A stretch of 41,786 nucleotides of DNA from Succinivibrio dextrinosolvens DSM 3072. GTDB taxonomy: Bacteria > Pseudomonadota > Gammaproteobacteria > Enterobacterales > Succinivibrionaceae. The stretch covers positions 1-41,786 of the forward strand of contig NZ_FUXX01000023.1 in assembly GCF_900167015.1 (NCBI RefSeq), read 5' to 3'. Each line of letters starts with the position of its first letter. Within the stretch, counting starts at the first letter, position 1. Of this stretch, positions 28,958-38,415 are shown piece after piece. Under the pieces are notes generated by a model, which was not told the DNA's origin, did not search any database, and was given only the letters and a program-made list of their open reading frames with translations. The position numbers and the translations under genes are program-made.

Positions 28958-28968
28958 GCCACTTAAGT

Positions 28969-29013
28969 ACTATCAATGCCTTGAGGCGTAAAAAAACTCT
29001 TGACATTGATAGT
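28969..29013. repeat. 10-bp inverted repeat between csrA and tRNA-Ser
   Basis: ACTATCAATG (28969-28978) and CATTGATAGT (29004-29013) are perfectly complementary across a 25-base gap. The right arm starts inside the -35 hexamer of the tRNA promoter and runs into its spacer. The repeat may be an operator for the tRNA operon or a hairpin in the csrA 3' untranslated region. Confidence 0.5.
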
Positions 29014-29028
29014 CAAAAATCAGATACT
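29000..29028 (+). promoter_or_regulatory. Promoter of the tRNA-Ser gene
   Basis: TTGACA (29000-29005), a 17-base spacer and GATACT (29023-29028), about 20 bases before the tRNA 5' end. The -35 is perfect. It lies correctly for a strong stable-RNA promoter. Confidence 0.7.
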
Positions 29029-29048
29029 ATGTCTCGCTTAATTTCAGC

Positions 29049-29143
29049 GGATAGATGACCGAGAGGCTGAAGGTACTCCCCTGCTAAGGGAGCATACGAC
29101 TATAAAGGTTGTATCGAGGGTTCGAATCCCTCTCTATCCGCCA
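29049..29143 (+). tRNA. tRNA-Ser (anticodon GCU)
   Basis: The cloverleaf has acceptor arm GGATAGA/TCTATCC, discriminator G and an encoded CCA. The anticodon loop is CTGCTAA with stem CTCCC/GGGAG, giving GCU, which reads AGC and AGU. The long variable arm is typical of class II tRNA-Ser, and the T-arm GAGGGTTCGAATCCCTC is present. E. coli has serV at the same place after csrA. Confidence 0.95.
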
Positions 29144-29179
29144 CTCAGATTAGGTTTTAAAAAAGAAATAAATTTCTTC

Positions 29180-29207
29180 TTGCAAAATCAAAATCTGGTG
29201 ATATAAT
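29180..29207 (+). promoter_or_regulatory. Promoter of the tRNA-Arg genes
   Basis: TTGCAA (29180-29185), a 16-base spacer and TATAAT (29202-29207), with TGA just before it making an extended -10. It is 28 bases before the first tRNA-Arg, so this pair probably has its own promoter in addition to any read-through from tRNA-Ser. Confidence 0.65.
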
Positions 29208-29234
29208 TTTGCGACGTAAGTAACACTTTTGGTT

Positions 29235-29311
29235 GCACTTGTAGCTCAGCTGGATAGAGTAATCGGCTACGAACCGATCGGTCAGGGGTTCGAATCCCTT
29301 CAAGTGCGCCA
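29235..29311 (+). tRNA. tRNA-Arg (anticodon ACG), copy 1
   Basis: 77 bases including the encoded CCA. Acceptor GCACTTG/CAAGTGC, D-arm GTAGCTCAGCTGGATAGAGT, anticodon stem ATCGG/CCGAT with loop CTACGAA (anticodon ACG, where A34 is normally edited to inosine by TadA to read CGU, CGC and CGA), T-arm AGGGGTTCGAATCCCTT. It corresponds to the argV/argY/argZ/argQ cluster of E. coli. Confidence 0.97.
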
Positions 29312-29338
29312 CTCAAAAAGTTAACTTATTTCAAGTAC

Positions 29339-29415
29339 GCACTTGTAGCTCAGCTGGATAGAGTAATCGGCTACGAACCGATCGGTCAGGGGTTCGAATC
29401 CCTTCAAGTGCGCCA
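29339..29415 (+). tRNA. tRNA-Arg (anticodon ACG), copy 2
   Basis: Identical in all 77 bases to the copy 27 bases upstream, including the CCA. Tandem copies raise dosage of the major Arg tRNA. No intrinsic terminator is obvious after it; dnaB begins 120 bases later. Confidence 0.97.
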
Positions 29416-29535
29416 CTTCCTCTTTCTCATTTTCCAAATAAAGTTTCCAACTGATTTTAATTTTGCCTTAAAATATTCGATCAGTAGAAAAACATATCTT
29501 ATATCTAATATATTCAATTTAAAATTGGAATTGTA

Positions 29536-30987
29536 ATGGCAAAGAATAACTCTCAGGACGAGCTTTCCGTATACAAGGAACCTCCTAAAAATATTGAGGC
29601 AGAGCACAATTTTCTAGGCTCAATCATTCTGGATGGCTCTTTACTGGAAAAGGTTCGTGAAACTGTTGGTATGCTTGATGTTTCTGAATTCTCAAGTTCA
29701 AAAAATCAGGTTGTATATGAGGAAATTCTTTCAAGAGCTGCTACTTCGGATGATTTTAATGTCACTGTTCTCTGTGCTGAATTAGAGCGAAAGGGCAAAC
29801 TTTCAGATGCTGGTGGAATGGTTTATATTGCTGGTCTTACCGAGTTAACCGGTCCAAGTGCTGCGGTAACTGAATATGCGAAGATCATCAGAGATACTTC
29901 AAGACGTCGTCGTCTGATTAAAGTTTCAGAACACATTGAAAAAATCTGTTATAGCCCTAATGGTCTTACTGTAGATGAGATCTACGATGAGGCTCAGGGT
30001 CTGATTTTTAAACTTGCTGAGTCAAATACATCTGTTGATGAAGGTCCTGTACCTATGACAACAGTTGCCCTTAACCTTATCAAGAAGATTCATGATGACG
30101 TTGATCTTGGCAAGAAAATGAACGGTGTTGCTTCAGGCTTCACTGAACTTGATGAGATTACTCAGGGATTTAGGCCTGGTACTTTCAATATTATTGCTGC
30201 ACGTCCTGGTGTCGGTAAAACTTCTTTTGCAATGAATATCGTTTCAAATATTGCAATGAATGTTGATGAGCATAGACCTGCTCTTGTTTTCTCTCTGGAA
30301 ATGCCTGCAAATGAAATTGCAATGCGTCTGATTTCATCTTTTGGAAGAGTGTCAGGAAAAGATCTTGCTGCAGGAAGAGTTAGTGCTGAACAGTGGCGTG
30401 ATATTATCCGTAAGGTAAAATTACTTACCGAATCAGATGGAAATGGTAATGACCGTGTAAAATTATATATCGATGACGGTTCTGATCTCACTCCATTGGA
30501 ATTGCGTTCAAGAGCAAGAAAAATTGCCGCAGAAAACGGCGGTTTATCATGTATTATGATTGACTATATTCAGCTGATGAGAGGTCAGTCTAAACACGAT
30601 AACCGTTCTCAGGAAGTTGGTGAAATCTCAAGATCATTAAAACAGTTATCAAAGGAGCTTGAAGTTCCAATTTTTGCTCTGGCTCAGTTAAATCGTGATG
30701 TTGAAGCTCGTAAGGATCATCGTCCAATGAACTCTGACTTGCGTGAATCAGGCTCTCTGGAGCAGGATGCTGATATGATTATGTTCATTGACAGAGATGT
30801 TAATCGCGGTGAAAACAGTGATGATTCAAAGGCAACACTGATCATAGGTAAGAACAGAAGTGGTGCTACTGCAGATATTGAACTGCAGTTCCAGGGTGCG
30901 TATACAACCTTCTATGATAAAGCTAACTATATTGCAACTGATAGCGATGTTCCTCTGCTTGAGGACGACTATTATCAGCGACAGTAA
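29536..30987 (+). CDS. dnaB: Replicative DNA helicase DnaB
   Basis: Hexameric 5'-3' helicase of the replication fork. The 483-residue protein (E. coli 471) has the N-terminal primase-interacting domain (AEHNFLGSIILDGSLLEKVR), a linker helix and the RecA-like motor: Walker A ARPGVGKTSFAM, Walker B CIMIDYIQLM, the motif QEVGEISRSLKQLSKELEVP and the arginine-finger region LRESGSLEQDAD. No intein is present. alr follows 22 bases after the stop codon, matching the E. coli dnaB-alr pair, so this block was probably joined to the csrA-tRNA region by rearrangement. Confidence 0.97.
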   Translation: MAKNNSQDELSVYKEPPKNIEAEHNFLGSIILDGSLLEKVRETVGMLDVSEFSSSKNQVVYEEILSRAATSDDFNVTVLCAELERKGKLSDAGGMVYIAGLTELTGPSAAVTEYAKIIRDTSRRRRLIKVSEHIEKICYSPNGLTVDEIYDEAQGLIFKLAESNTSVDEGPVPMTTVALNLIKKIHDDVDLGKKMNGVASGFTELDEITQGFRPGTFNIIAARPGVGKTSFAMNIVSNIAMNVDEHRPALVFSLEMPANEIAMRLISSFGRVSGKDLAAGRVSAEQWRDIIRKVKLLTESDGNGNDRVKLYIDDGSDLTPLELRSRARKIAAENGGLSCIMIDYIQLMRGQSKHDNRSQEVGEISRSLKQLSKELEVPIFALAQLNRDVEARKDHRPMNSDLRESGSLEQDADMIMFIDRDVNRGENSDDSKATLIIGKNRSGATADIELQFQGAYTTFYDKANYIATDSDVPLLEDDYYQRQ

Positions 30988-31009
30988 CTGTCAATAAGGA
31001 ATAACAAAC

Positions 31010-32092
31010 ATGGAAAGCGTAACTGCTTTAATTGATAAGCAGGCATTGATACACAACATTAAAGTAATCAAGAATAAGGCAAAAGATTCAAAAGTAATAG
31101 CTGTTATTAAAGCTAATGCATATGGACACGGAGCTATCGCTGTAGCAAATGCCTTAAAGGATAAAGTTGAAGGCTTTGCTGTTGCAAGAATTGGCGAAGC
31201 AATGGATTTACGTCGCGACGGCATAAAAAATCCTATTTTTCTTCTTGAAGGTTTTTATAATGATGATGATCTTCCATTCATATCTAAATATGATTTGTAC
31301 ACTGCTGTAAATACAATGGAGCAGGTCGAGGCCATCGAGAGAGTTCCTTTTTCAAAGCCTATACATGTTTGGGTTCAGGTTGATATTGGTATGCATCGTT
31401 TGGGCTCAAACGATAAATCTACAATTGCCAAGATAAAGTCCCGTCTTGAAAAGTGCGACAAGGTTATTAAACCTTTAGGGCTTCTGTCTCACCTGTCAGT
31501 AGCTGATACTCCAGCTGAGGTTGAATACAACAAGACTCAGATTTCTAATTTCTTTGACTTTGCCAAGGATATGCAGGGAGATCTCTGTCTTACTAATTCT
31601 GCTGGAATATTTGACTGGAACGAGTCTCATACACAGTGGATTCGTCCCGGCATTGTAATGTATGGAATTTCTCCGTTCGATGATAGAACCGGAGAGGATC
31701 TTGGTCTTAAGCCTGTTATGACCTTAAAGAGCAATCTTATTGCCATAAATAAAGTTAAGAAAGGCGACAAGATTGGTTATGGTGCTTATTACGTCGCTCC
31801 AAAGGATACAACAATAGGTATTGTTTCCTGTGGCTATGGAGATGGTTATCCTAGAACAGCTCCTAATGGAACACCTGTTCTAATCAATGGACGTTATGTA
31901 CAGACTGCGGGGCATGTATGCATGGATATGCTGTTTGTTGATTTAGGTGAACACTGTACCGATAAGGTTGGTGATGAGGTCATCTTATGGGGTAAGGGGC
32001 TACCGGTAGAGAAAATCGCTTCACTATGCAATACCATTCCATATGAACTGATATGTCATGTGATGCCAAGAGTAGAATTTATTTTTGGATAG
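31010..32092 (+). CDS. alr: Alanine racemase
   Basis: PLP enzyme that makes D-alanine for peptidoglycan. The 360-residue product (E. coli Alr 359) has the PLP Lys in AVIKANAYGHG (residue 34), the catalytic Tyr in KIGYGAYYVAP and the conserved RPGIVMYGISPF and VCMDMLFVD segments. It starts with a good AAGGA Shine-Dalgarno 22 bases after dnaB. The gene converges with nadC across a short hairpin. Confidence 0.96.
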   Translation: MESVTALIDKQALIHNIKVIKNKAKDSKVIAVIKANAYGHGAIAVANALKDKVEGFAVARIGEAMDLRRDGIKNPIFLLEGFYNDDDLPFISKYDLYTAVNTMEQVEAIERVPFSKPIHVWVQVDIGMHRLGSNDKSTIAKIKSRLEKCDKVIKPLGLLSHLSVADTPAEVEYNKTQISNFFDFAKDMQGDLCLTNSAGIFDWNESHTQWIRPGIVMYGISPFDDRTGEDLGLKPVMTLKSNLIAINKVKKGDKIGYGAYYVAPKDTTIGIVSCGYGDGYPRTAPNGTPVLINGRYVQTAGHVCMDMLFVDLGEHCTDKVGDEVILWGKGLPVEKIASLCNTIPYELICHVMPRVEFIFG

Positions 32093-32101
32093 AGAATATT
32101 T

Positions 32102-32122
32102 GCCATGCCTGAATGGCATGGC
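32102..32122. terminator. Hairpin between convergent alr and nadC
   Basis: A perfect 8-bp stem (GCCATGCC 32102-32109 with GGCATGGC 32115-32122, loop TGAAT) sits midway between the two stop codons. It lacks a T-run on either strand, so it is either a weak bidirectional terminator or a 3'-end protecting hairpin. Confidence 0.55.
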
Positions 32123-32134
32123 TATAAGAACATA

Positions 32135-32992
<858 letters not shown>

Positions 32993-33124
32993 CTAGTTAT
33001 AAATTTTTTTAACTATCATAGCACATTCTTTGTTTTGGGTTGTTTTTGCGTTTTTCTTGAACAATAAAATTACCTTAAAAAAAACATCCAAAATGTGACA
33101 AAGACTGCACATGAACTTTGTTTT

Positions 33125-33133
33125 TGATATAAT
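33125..33133 (+). promoter_or_regulatory. Extended -10 promoter for prfB-lysS
   Basis: TGATATAAT (33125-33133), an extended -10 with a perfect TATAAT, lies 36 bases before the prfB GTG. The -35 region is weak (TGCACA at 16 bases). The interval between divergent nadC and prfB is 186 bases and very AT-rich. Confidence 0.6.
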
Positions 33134-33169
33134 CGGAACTTAATAAATTTTTTTTTGTGAGATCAAATC

Positions 33170-34268
33170 GTGTTAGAAACAATCTCTATTGAAGATCAGG
33201 TTGAAGCTCTAAAACAAAGAGCAGATGCATTAAGGGGGTACCTTTGACCTTCAGACTAAGAGAGAACGTCTTGAAGAAGTTAATGGATTGCTAGAAGATC
33301 CTAAGTTATGGGATGACCCTCAAAAGGCTCAGGAACTTGGAAAAGAAAGACAGACATTAGAAACTGTCGTTAAAAATTTTGACAATCTGTATCAGGGATT
33401 CGATGATCTTTTGACCTTAGATGAAATGGCAAAAGAAGAGAATTCTCCTGAACTGGCTGAAGAAGCTAATGCCGAAGCAAAAAGACTCGAGACTGCTTTG
33501 GAAAGACTGGAAATTGAAAAAATGTTTTCAGGTCCAAATGACAATGACCCTTGTTATATGGATATTCAGTCAGGATCTGGTGGTACTGAAGCTCAGGACT
33601 GGGCTGAAATGGTCATGCGCATGTACGTTAAATTCGGTGAAAAGCATGGCTTGACAGTTACCGTTACAGAGTTGTCCGAAGGTGAAGTTGCCGGAATTAA
33701 ATCTGCAACTTTACGTTTTGAGGGAGATCATGCCTATGGTTGGTTTAGAACCGAAACAGGTGTGCACAGATTAGTAAGAAAGTCTCCTTTTGATTCAAAT
33801 AATCGCAGACATACTTCATTCTGTTCTGCTTATGTTTATCCTGAGGTTGATGACAATATTGAAATTGAAATCAATCCTGCTGATTTAAGAACAGATGTAT
33901 ATAGAGCATCAGGTGCTGGTGGACAGCACATTAACAAGACCGAATCTGCAGTTCGTATAACACACATTCCAACTGGAATTGTTGTTTCCTGTCAGAATGA
34001 GCGTTCTCAGTTCCAGAACCGAGATCAGGCTATGAAACAGTTAAGAGCAAGGTTATACACTCTTGAGCTTGAAAAGAGAATGAGCGTTCAGAAGGAGATT
34101 GAAGACAGCAAATCGGATATTGGCTGGGGGTCTCAGATTCGCTCCTATGTTCTTGATGATGCTCGTATCAAGGATTTACGTACAGGAGTAGAGTGTCGCG
34201 ATACAACGAAAGTGTTGAATGGCGATTTGGATCAGTTTATTGAAGCAAGTTTAAAGTCAGGTCTTTAG
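33170..34268 (+). CDS. prfB: Peptide chain release factor 2 (programmed +1 frameshift)
   Basis: Class I release factor reading UAA and UGA. It is encoded in two frames: 33170-33244 (25 codons from a GTG start, ending LRGYL) and, after a +1 shift, 33246-34268. The shift site reads AGG GGG TAC CTT TGA C, with the internal SD and slippery CTT before the in-frame UGA (33245-33247), as in E. coli. RF2 thereby limits its own synthesis. The joined product is 365 residues, the same as E. coli. SPF (the UGA/UAA-reading tripeptide, in KSPFDSN) and GGQ ([11 protein letters not shown]) are present; the residue before SGAGGQ is Ala, as in most RF2 proteins. lysS follows. Confidence 0.96.
33233..33248 (+). 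promoter_or_regulatory. RF2 programmed frameshift site
   Basis: AGGGGG (33233-33238), a 3-base spacer TAC, slippery CTT (33242-33244) and UGA followed by C (33245-33248). The internal SD-to-P-site spacing and the weak UGAC stop context match the characterised E. coli site; only the codon before CTT differs (TAC for TAT). Confidence 0.95.
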
Positions 34269-34292
34269 ACTTAAAATTTTAGGAAAGTGAAA

Positions 34293-35813
34293 ATGGCACA
34301 AGAAAACATTGGCTCTGCAGAGTCTTTAAACAACGTTATGCAGGATCGTAGAGATAAGCTGAATGCTCTTCGTGAAAAAGGTCAGGCATACCCAAATGAT
34401 TTCCGTAGAGATGCATTCTCATCAGATATCATTAAAGCATGTGCAGATAAAGACAATGAAGTTTTAGAGAAAGAACAGAATACATATACCATTGCTGGTA
34501 GAGTTATGACTCGCCGTATTATGGGTAAAGCTGGTTTCGCAACTATCCAGGATATGGGCGGAAGAATTCAGATCTATGTTGCAAGAGATAACCTTCCTGA
34601 AGGCGTATACCAGGATGTATTCAAGAAACTTGATTTAGGCGATATCATCGGTGTTACCGGTTTTGCCTTCAAGACAAAGACTGGTGAGCTGTCTCTTCAC
34701 GTAAGCTCTCTTCGTCTTCTTGTTAAGGCTCTTCGTCCACTTCCAGAGAAATTCCATGGATTAACAGATCAGGAAGCTCGCTGCCGTCAGCGTTATGTTG
34801 ATCTGATTGCTAACCCAGAGTCACGTCGTACCTTTGAGATTCGTACAAAGGTTGTTTCATTCATTCGTAAGTACATGAACGAGCATATGTTCATGGAAGT
34901 TGAAACTCCAATGATGCACGTAATCCCTGGTGGTGCAAATGCAAAACCATTCATTACTCATCACAATGCTCTAGATATGGACATGTATCTTCGTATTGCT
35001 CCAGAACTATATCTAAAGAGATTAGTTGTTGGTGGTTTTGAGAGAGTATACGAGATTAACCGTAACTTCAGAAACGAAGGTATCGATGTTCGTCATAATC
35101 CAGAATTCACTATGATGGAATTCTATATGGCATACCATGATTACAGAGATCTGATTGATTTTACTGAAGATCTGTACAAGAAGATGTCATTAGAAGTTTT
35201 AGGTACTACCAAGATTCATTATGGCAAGGAAGGTGAACCTGGTCTTGATATTGATTTTTCAAAGCCTTTTGACCGTCTGACCATGAAAGAGTCAATTGTT
35301 AAGTATGGCAATGGTATTACCATGGCTGATCTTGAGGATGAAGACAAGGCTCGCGAGCTTTGCAAGAAACATCATATTGAGATCATGAAGGGCTGGACTT
35401 TAGGTCACTACATTACAGCATTATTCGATGAGCTTGTAGAGGCAAATCTTCAGCAGCCAACATTTATTACCAGCTATCCTGATGTTGTATCTCCTCTGGC
35501 ACGTAGAACAGACGGTGATGAAGAGTTTACTGATCGTTTCGAGTTCTTTATCGGTGGTCGTGAAATCGGTAACGGATTCTCAGAGTTAAACGATCCAGAT
35601 GATCAGGCAGGTCGTTTCCGTCAGCAGGCTGAAGCAAAGAACGCTGGCGATGATGAAGCAATGTATTATGATGACGATTACATTACTGCAATGCAGTATG
35701 GCTTAGCTCCAACTGCAGGTGAGGGTATTGGTATTGATAGAACAGTAATGCTGTTCACAAACTGCCACACCATTCGTGATGTAATCCTATTCCCAACACT
35801 AAGACGCAATTAG
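34293..35813 (+). CDS. lysS: Lysyl-tRNA synthetase (class II)
   Basis: Charges tRNA-Lys. The 506-residue protein (E. coli LysS 505) has an N-terminal OB-fold anticodon-binding domain ([20 protein letters not shown]), class II motif 2 ([20 protein letters not shown]) and motif 3 ([16 protein letters not shown]). The ATG at 34293 has an AGGA Shine-Dalgarno 8 bases away. A GTG two codons earlier is in frame but too near the SD. The gene follows prfB by 24 bases, the standard prfB-lysS operon. Confidence 0.98.
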   Translation: MAQENIGSAESLNNVMQDRRDKLNALREKGQAYPNDFRRDAFSSDIIKACADKDNEVLEKEQNTYTIAGRVMTRRIMGKAGFATIQDMGGRIQIYVARDNLPEGVYQDVFKKLDLGDIIGVTGFAFKTKTGELSLHVSSLRLLVKALRPLPEKFHGLTDQEARCRQRYVDLIANPESRRTFEIRTKVVSFIRKYMNEHMFMEVETPMMHVIPGGANAKPFITHHNALDMDMYLRIAPELYLKRLVVGGFERVYEINRNFRNEGIDVRHNPEFTMMEFYMAYHDYRDLIDFTEDLYKKMSLEVLGTTKIHYGKEGEPGLDIDFSKPFDRLTMKESIVKYGNGITMADLEDEDKARELCKKHHIEIMKGWTLGHYITALFDELVEANLQQPTFITSYPDVVSPLARRTDGDEEFTDRFEFFIGGREIGNGFSELNDPDDQAGRFRQQAEAKNAGDDEAMYYDDDYITAMQYGLAPTAGEGIGIDRTVMLFTNCHTIRDVILFPTLRRN

Positions 35814-35838
35814 GATTTTTCTTCGGAAGGTGAAGACC

Positions 35839-36717
35839 ATGCAAAAGTATCAAGGCTCAATGGTAGCTTTAATTACTCCATTTAAGAATGGAAAGGTTGA
35901 TTTTCAGGCATTAGAACGCTTAGTAGAGTTTCATGTAAAAAATGGAACAACTTGCATCGTAGTAACTGGAACAACTGGCGAATGCCCAACATTATCATTT
36001 GAAGAGCATGTTGAAGCAATAAAAGCTGTAGTTAACTACGCTAAAGGTCGTATTCTGGTAATGGCTGGTGCAGGTTCTAACAATCCTGTAGAGGCAATTG
36101 CCTTATCTAATGCTGCTAAGGATGCCGGAGCTGATTGTCTTTTGCATAATGCTGGATACTACAACCGTCCTAATCAGGAAGGTCTGTATGCCCACTTTAA
36201 GATGGTTCATGACAATACTGATTTACCTATTTTCCTATACAACGTACCAGGCCGTACTGTTGTAAATATCTCTTCAGAGCTTGTTGCCAAGTTAGCTAAG
36301 CTTGAGCGTATTATCGGTATCAAGGATGCAACAGGTAATCTTGAGAGACCATGGATTGAGAGAAATCTTATTGATAAACCATTTATCTGGCTTTCAGGTG
36401 AAGATTCAACTGCTGTTAACTTTAATGTTGCAGGCGGTGTTGGTGTTATTTCTGTTACCGCAAACGTTGCTCCTGCACTAGTTGCTAAGGTGCAGAATCT
36501 GACCCTTGAGAAGAAGTGGGAAGAGGCTGCAAATGAACACCTGAAGCTTATGACCTTACATAAGCTGATGTTCAAAGAGCCAAGCCCTGCTCCTGCTAAG
36601 TATGGTGCTTCACTGTTAGGTCTGTGTTCTGAAGAATCTCGTCTGCCAATTCTTCCAATTAGTCAGAGTCTAAGAGATGAAATCAAGACTCAGATGCAGA
36701 AGTTAGAGCTTATTTAA
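35839..36717 (+). CDS. dapA: 4-hydroxy-tetrahydrodipicolinate synthase
   Basis: Condenses pyruvate and aspartate semialdehyde in the lysine/diaminopimelate pathway. The 292-residue product (E. coli 292) has TTGECPTLSFEEH, the catalytic Tyr in LYNVPGRT (residue 134) and the Schiff-base Lys in IIGIKDATGN (residue 162). The ATG at 35839 has a GGAAGG Shine-Dalgarno at 8 bases; the in-frame GTG at 35830 overlaps that SD and is unlikely. Its stop overlaps the trmB ATG by one base (TAATG). The usual downstream bamC is absent. Confidence 0.97.
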   Translation: MQKYQGSMVALITPFKNGKVDFQALERLVEFHVKNGTTCIVVTGTTGECPTLSFEEHVEAIKAVVNYAKGRILVMAGAGSNNPVEAIALSNAAKDAGADCLLHNAGYYNRPNQEGLYAHFKMVHDNTDLPIFLYNVPGRTVVNISSELVAKLAKLERIIGIKDATGNLERPWIERNLIDKPFIWLSGEDSTAVNFNVAGGVGVISVTANVAPALVAKVQNLTLEKKWEEAANEHLKLMTLHKLMFKEPSPAPAKYGASLLGLCSEESRLPILPISQSLRDEIKTQMQKLELI

Positions 36718-37448
36718 TGACAGATAATAATGAAATTCAGGAGACTCTGAATACAGAGTCTTCTGAAAAGAAAAAAGATTTTAGAATCAAGTCGTTTGTC
36801 GTTCGCGCAGGTAGAATGACAGAAGGACAGATTCGTGCAATTGAAGAGCTCGGTCCAAAGTATATGGTTGATGTTGAGGACTTACAGCCTCTTGATATCG
36901 ATGCTATATTTGGTCGCAGTGCACCTTTGGTTGTAGAAATTGGTTTTGGTATGGGCGTTTCTTTTGTTCAGATGGCAAAGGAGGCACCTCAGTACAATTT
37001 TCTAGGAATAGAAGTTCATCCTCCTGGGGTTGGTTCAGCTCTTAAACTGATTGAACAGGAAAAACTGACCAATGTTAAGGTGATTAAGTTTGATGCTTTT
37101 GAGGTCCTTAAAAAGTGCTTGAAACCTCAGAGTGTTGATATTCTGCAGATATTTTTCCCAGATCCTTGGCCTAAGAAGCGTCATGTGAAGCGCAGACTGA
37201 TCAATGACGATTTCGTAAAACTGGTTGCTCCTCTGTTTAAGTCAGGCGGTCAGTTCAGAATGGCTACTGACTGGGAGGATTATGCTGTTCAGATGCTTGA
37301 TGTTCTAACCAGAGCAGAAGGCTTCACCAATACTTCAGCGGATGGTACATATATTCCTCGTCCTTCATGGCGTCCTTTAACCAAGTTTGAACAACGTGGT
37401 CAGAGATTAGGTCATGGAGTATGGGATTTGGTATTTGTTCGTGACTGA
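36717..37448 (+). CDS. trmB: tRNA (guanine-N7-)-methyltransferase
   Basis: SAM-dependent enzyme that makes m7G46 in the tRNA variable loop. The 243-residue protein (E. coli 239) contains SFVVRAGRMTEGQIRAIEEL, the SAM motif VVEIGFGMGVSFVQMA, GIEVHPPGVGSAL and the family signature IFFPDPWPKKRHVKRRLI. It overlaps dapA by one base at its start and amgK by eight bases at its end, so translation of all three is likely coupled. Confidence 0.96.
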   Translation: MTDNNEIQETLNTESSEKKKDFRIKSFVVRAGRMTEGQIRAIEELGPKYMVDVEDLQPLDIDAIFGRSAPLVVEIGFGMGVSFVQMAKEAPQYNFLGIEVHPPGVGSALKLIEQEKLTNVKVIKFDAFEVLKKCLKPQSVDILQIFFPDPWPKKRHVKRRLINDDFVKLVAPLFKSGGQFRMATDWEDYAVQMLDVLTRAEGFTNTSADGTYIPRPSWRPLTKFEQRGQRLGHGVWDLVFVRD

Positions 37449-38415
37449 TTCAAGACAAGATCAATTAACTGCATTCGTTAAAAGCATTATTTTAGAAGAT
37501 GAAATAATGCTTTTGCCTTTAAATGGCGATGCAAGTTTTAGAAGATATTTCAGAGTATCCGGTAAGAATCTGATTGCTGTTGATGCTCCTCCTCAGACTC
37601 AAAAGAATAAAGAATTCATTTCTATAGATAAAGCGCTGGCTTGTGAAAAAGTTAAAGTTCCAGATATCCTTGCATACGATCTGGAAAATGGTTTTATGCT
37701 TTTGGAAGACCTTGGAAATACTACTTTTGCTCAGGTTGCCATAGGTGCTGATGCTGAGTCATATTATCTTAAGGCGATAGATCTTTTAGGTCCTGTTGCA
37801 AAGGTGATTTCTAAAGTAGAGCTTCCTTTATTTGATGATGACTTTGTTAAGTTCGAGCTCTCTTTATTTGAGACCTGGATGCTTGAAAAAAGACTTGGAG
37901 TAAAGCTTTCAGCTGAGGAAAAACAGGATATTAACGATGCATACGAGTATATCTGTAACAGCCTGAAACAGCTTCCATATGCTGCTATGCATAGAGATTT
38001 TCATAGTCGAAATCTGATGGTATTTGGAGATGAACTCGCAGTAATAGATTTTCAGGATATGGTTAAAGGTCCTATAACCTATGATCTTGCTTCTCTTGTT
38101 TATGACTGTTATGTTGTCCTTGATAAGGCGCTTGTAAATAAGTGTATAGACAGGGCTTACGCTAGGTACAATGAGCTAAATCTTCTAAACGGCATGGAAA
38201 AGAGCGAGTTTGTTCGTCTTTTGAATATCACTTCTCTGCAAAGACACATCAAGGTATTAGGTATTTTCTGCAGATTATCTATAAGAGATGGAAAAAACGG
38301 TTATCTAAAAGATTTACCTCGTGTCATAAATTACGTTTTAGATGAGTGCAAAAATGACGCTCATTTTAGTAAACTATCTAATATTATAAAAAAATATGTG
38401 GTAGGTAATTTTTGA
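37441..38415 (+). CDS. amgK: N-acetylmuramate/N-acetylglucosamine kinase AmgK
   Basis: Anomeric sugar kinase of the peptidoglycan recycling route found in Pseudomonas and many gammaproteobacteria but not in E. coli: it phosphorylates MurNAc at C1 for MurU. The 324-residue product belongs to the aminoglycoside phosphotransferase fold; PLNGDASFRRYFRV, the catalytic loop MHRDFHSRNLMV (about 182-193) and VIDFQDMVKGPITYDLASL are clear. The GTG at 37441 (MTDSRQDQLTAF) overlaps the trmB end by 8 bases and fits family N termini; an ATG at 37414 adds nine unlikely residues. The stop overlaps the murU ATG (TGATG). Confidence 0.88.
   Translation: MTDSRQDQLTAFVKSIILEDEIMLLPLNGDASFRRYFRVSGKNLIAVDAPPQTQKNKEFISIDKALACEKVKVPDILAYDLENGFMLLEDLGNTTFAQVAIGADAESYYLKAIDLLGPVAKVISKVELPLFDDDFVKFELSLFETWMLEKRLGVKLSAEEKQDINDAYEYICNSLKQLPYAAMHRDFHSRNLMVFGDELAVIDFQDMVKGPITYDLASLVYDCYVVLDKALVNKCIDRAYARYNELNLLNGMEKSEFVRLLNITSLQRHIKVLGIFCRLSIRDGKNGYLKDLPRVINYVLDECKNDAHFSKLSNIIKKYVVGNF

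Noticed and set aside
28979-28999. GCCT-TG-AGGC plus A-run as a csrA terminator
   Set aside because: It has no T-run on the plus strand; on the minus strand it faces no gene that needs it.
35817-35830. TTC-TTCG-GAA mini-hairpin near the dapA SD as a regulator
   Set aside because: Only three base pairs beyond the tetraloop; it cannot be told from chance.
36207-36575. Minus-strand ORF of 122 codons in dapA
   Set aside because: Antisense to dapA over conserved catalytic residues, with no start signal.
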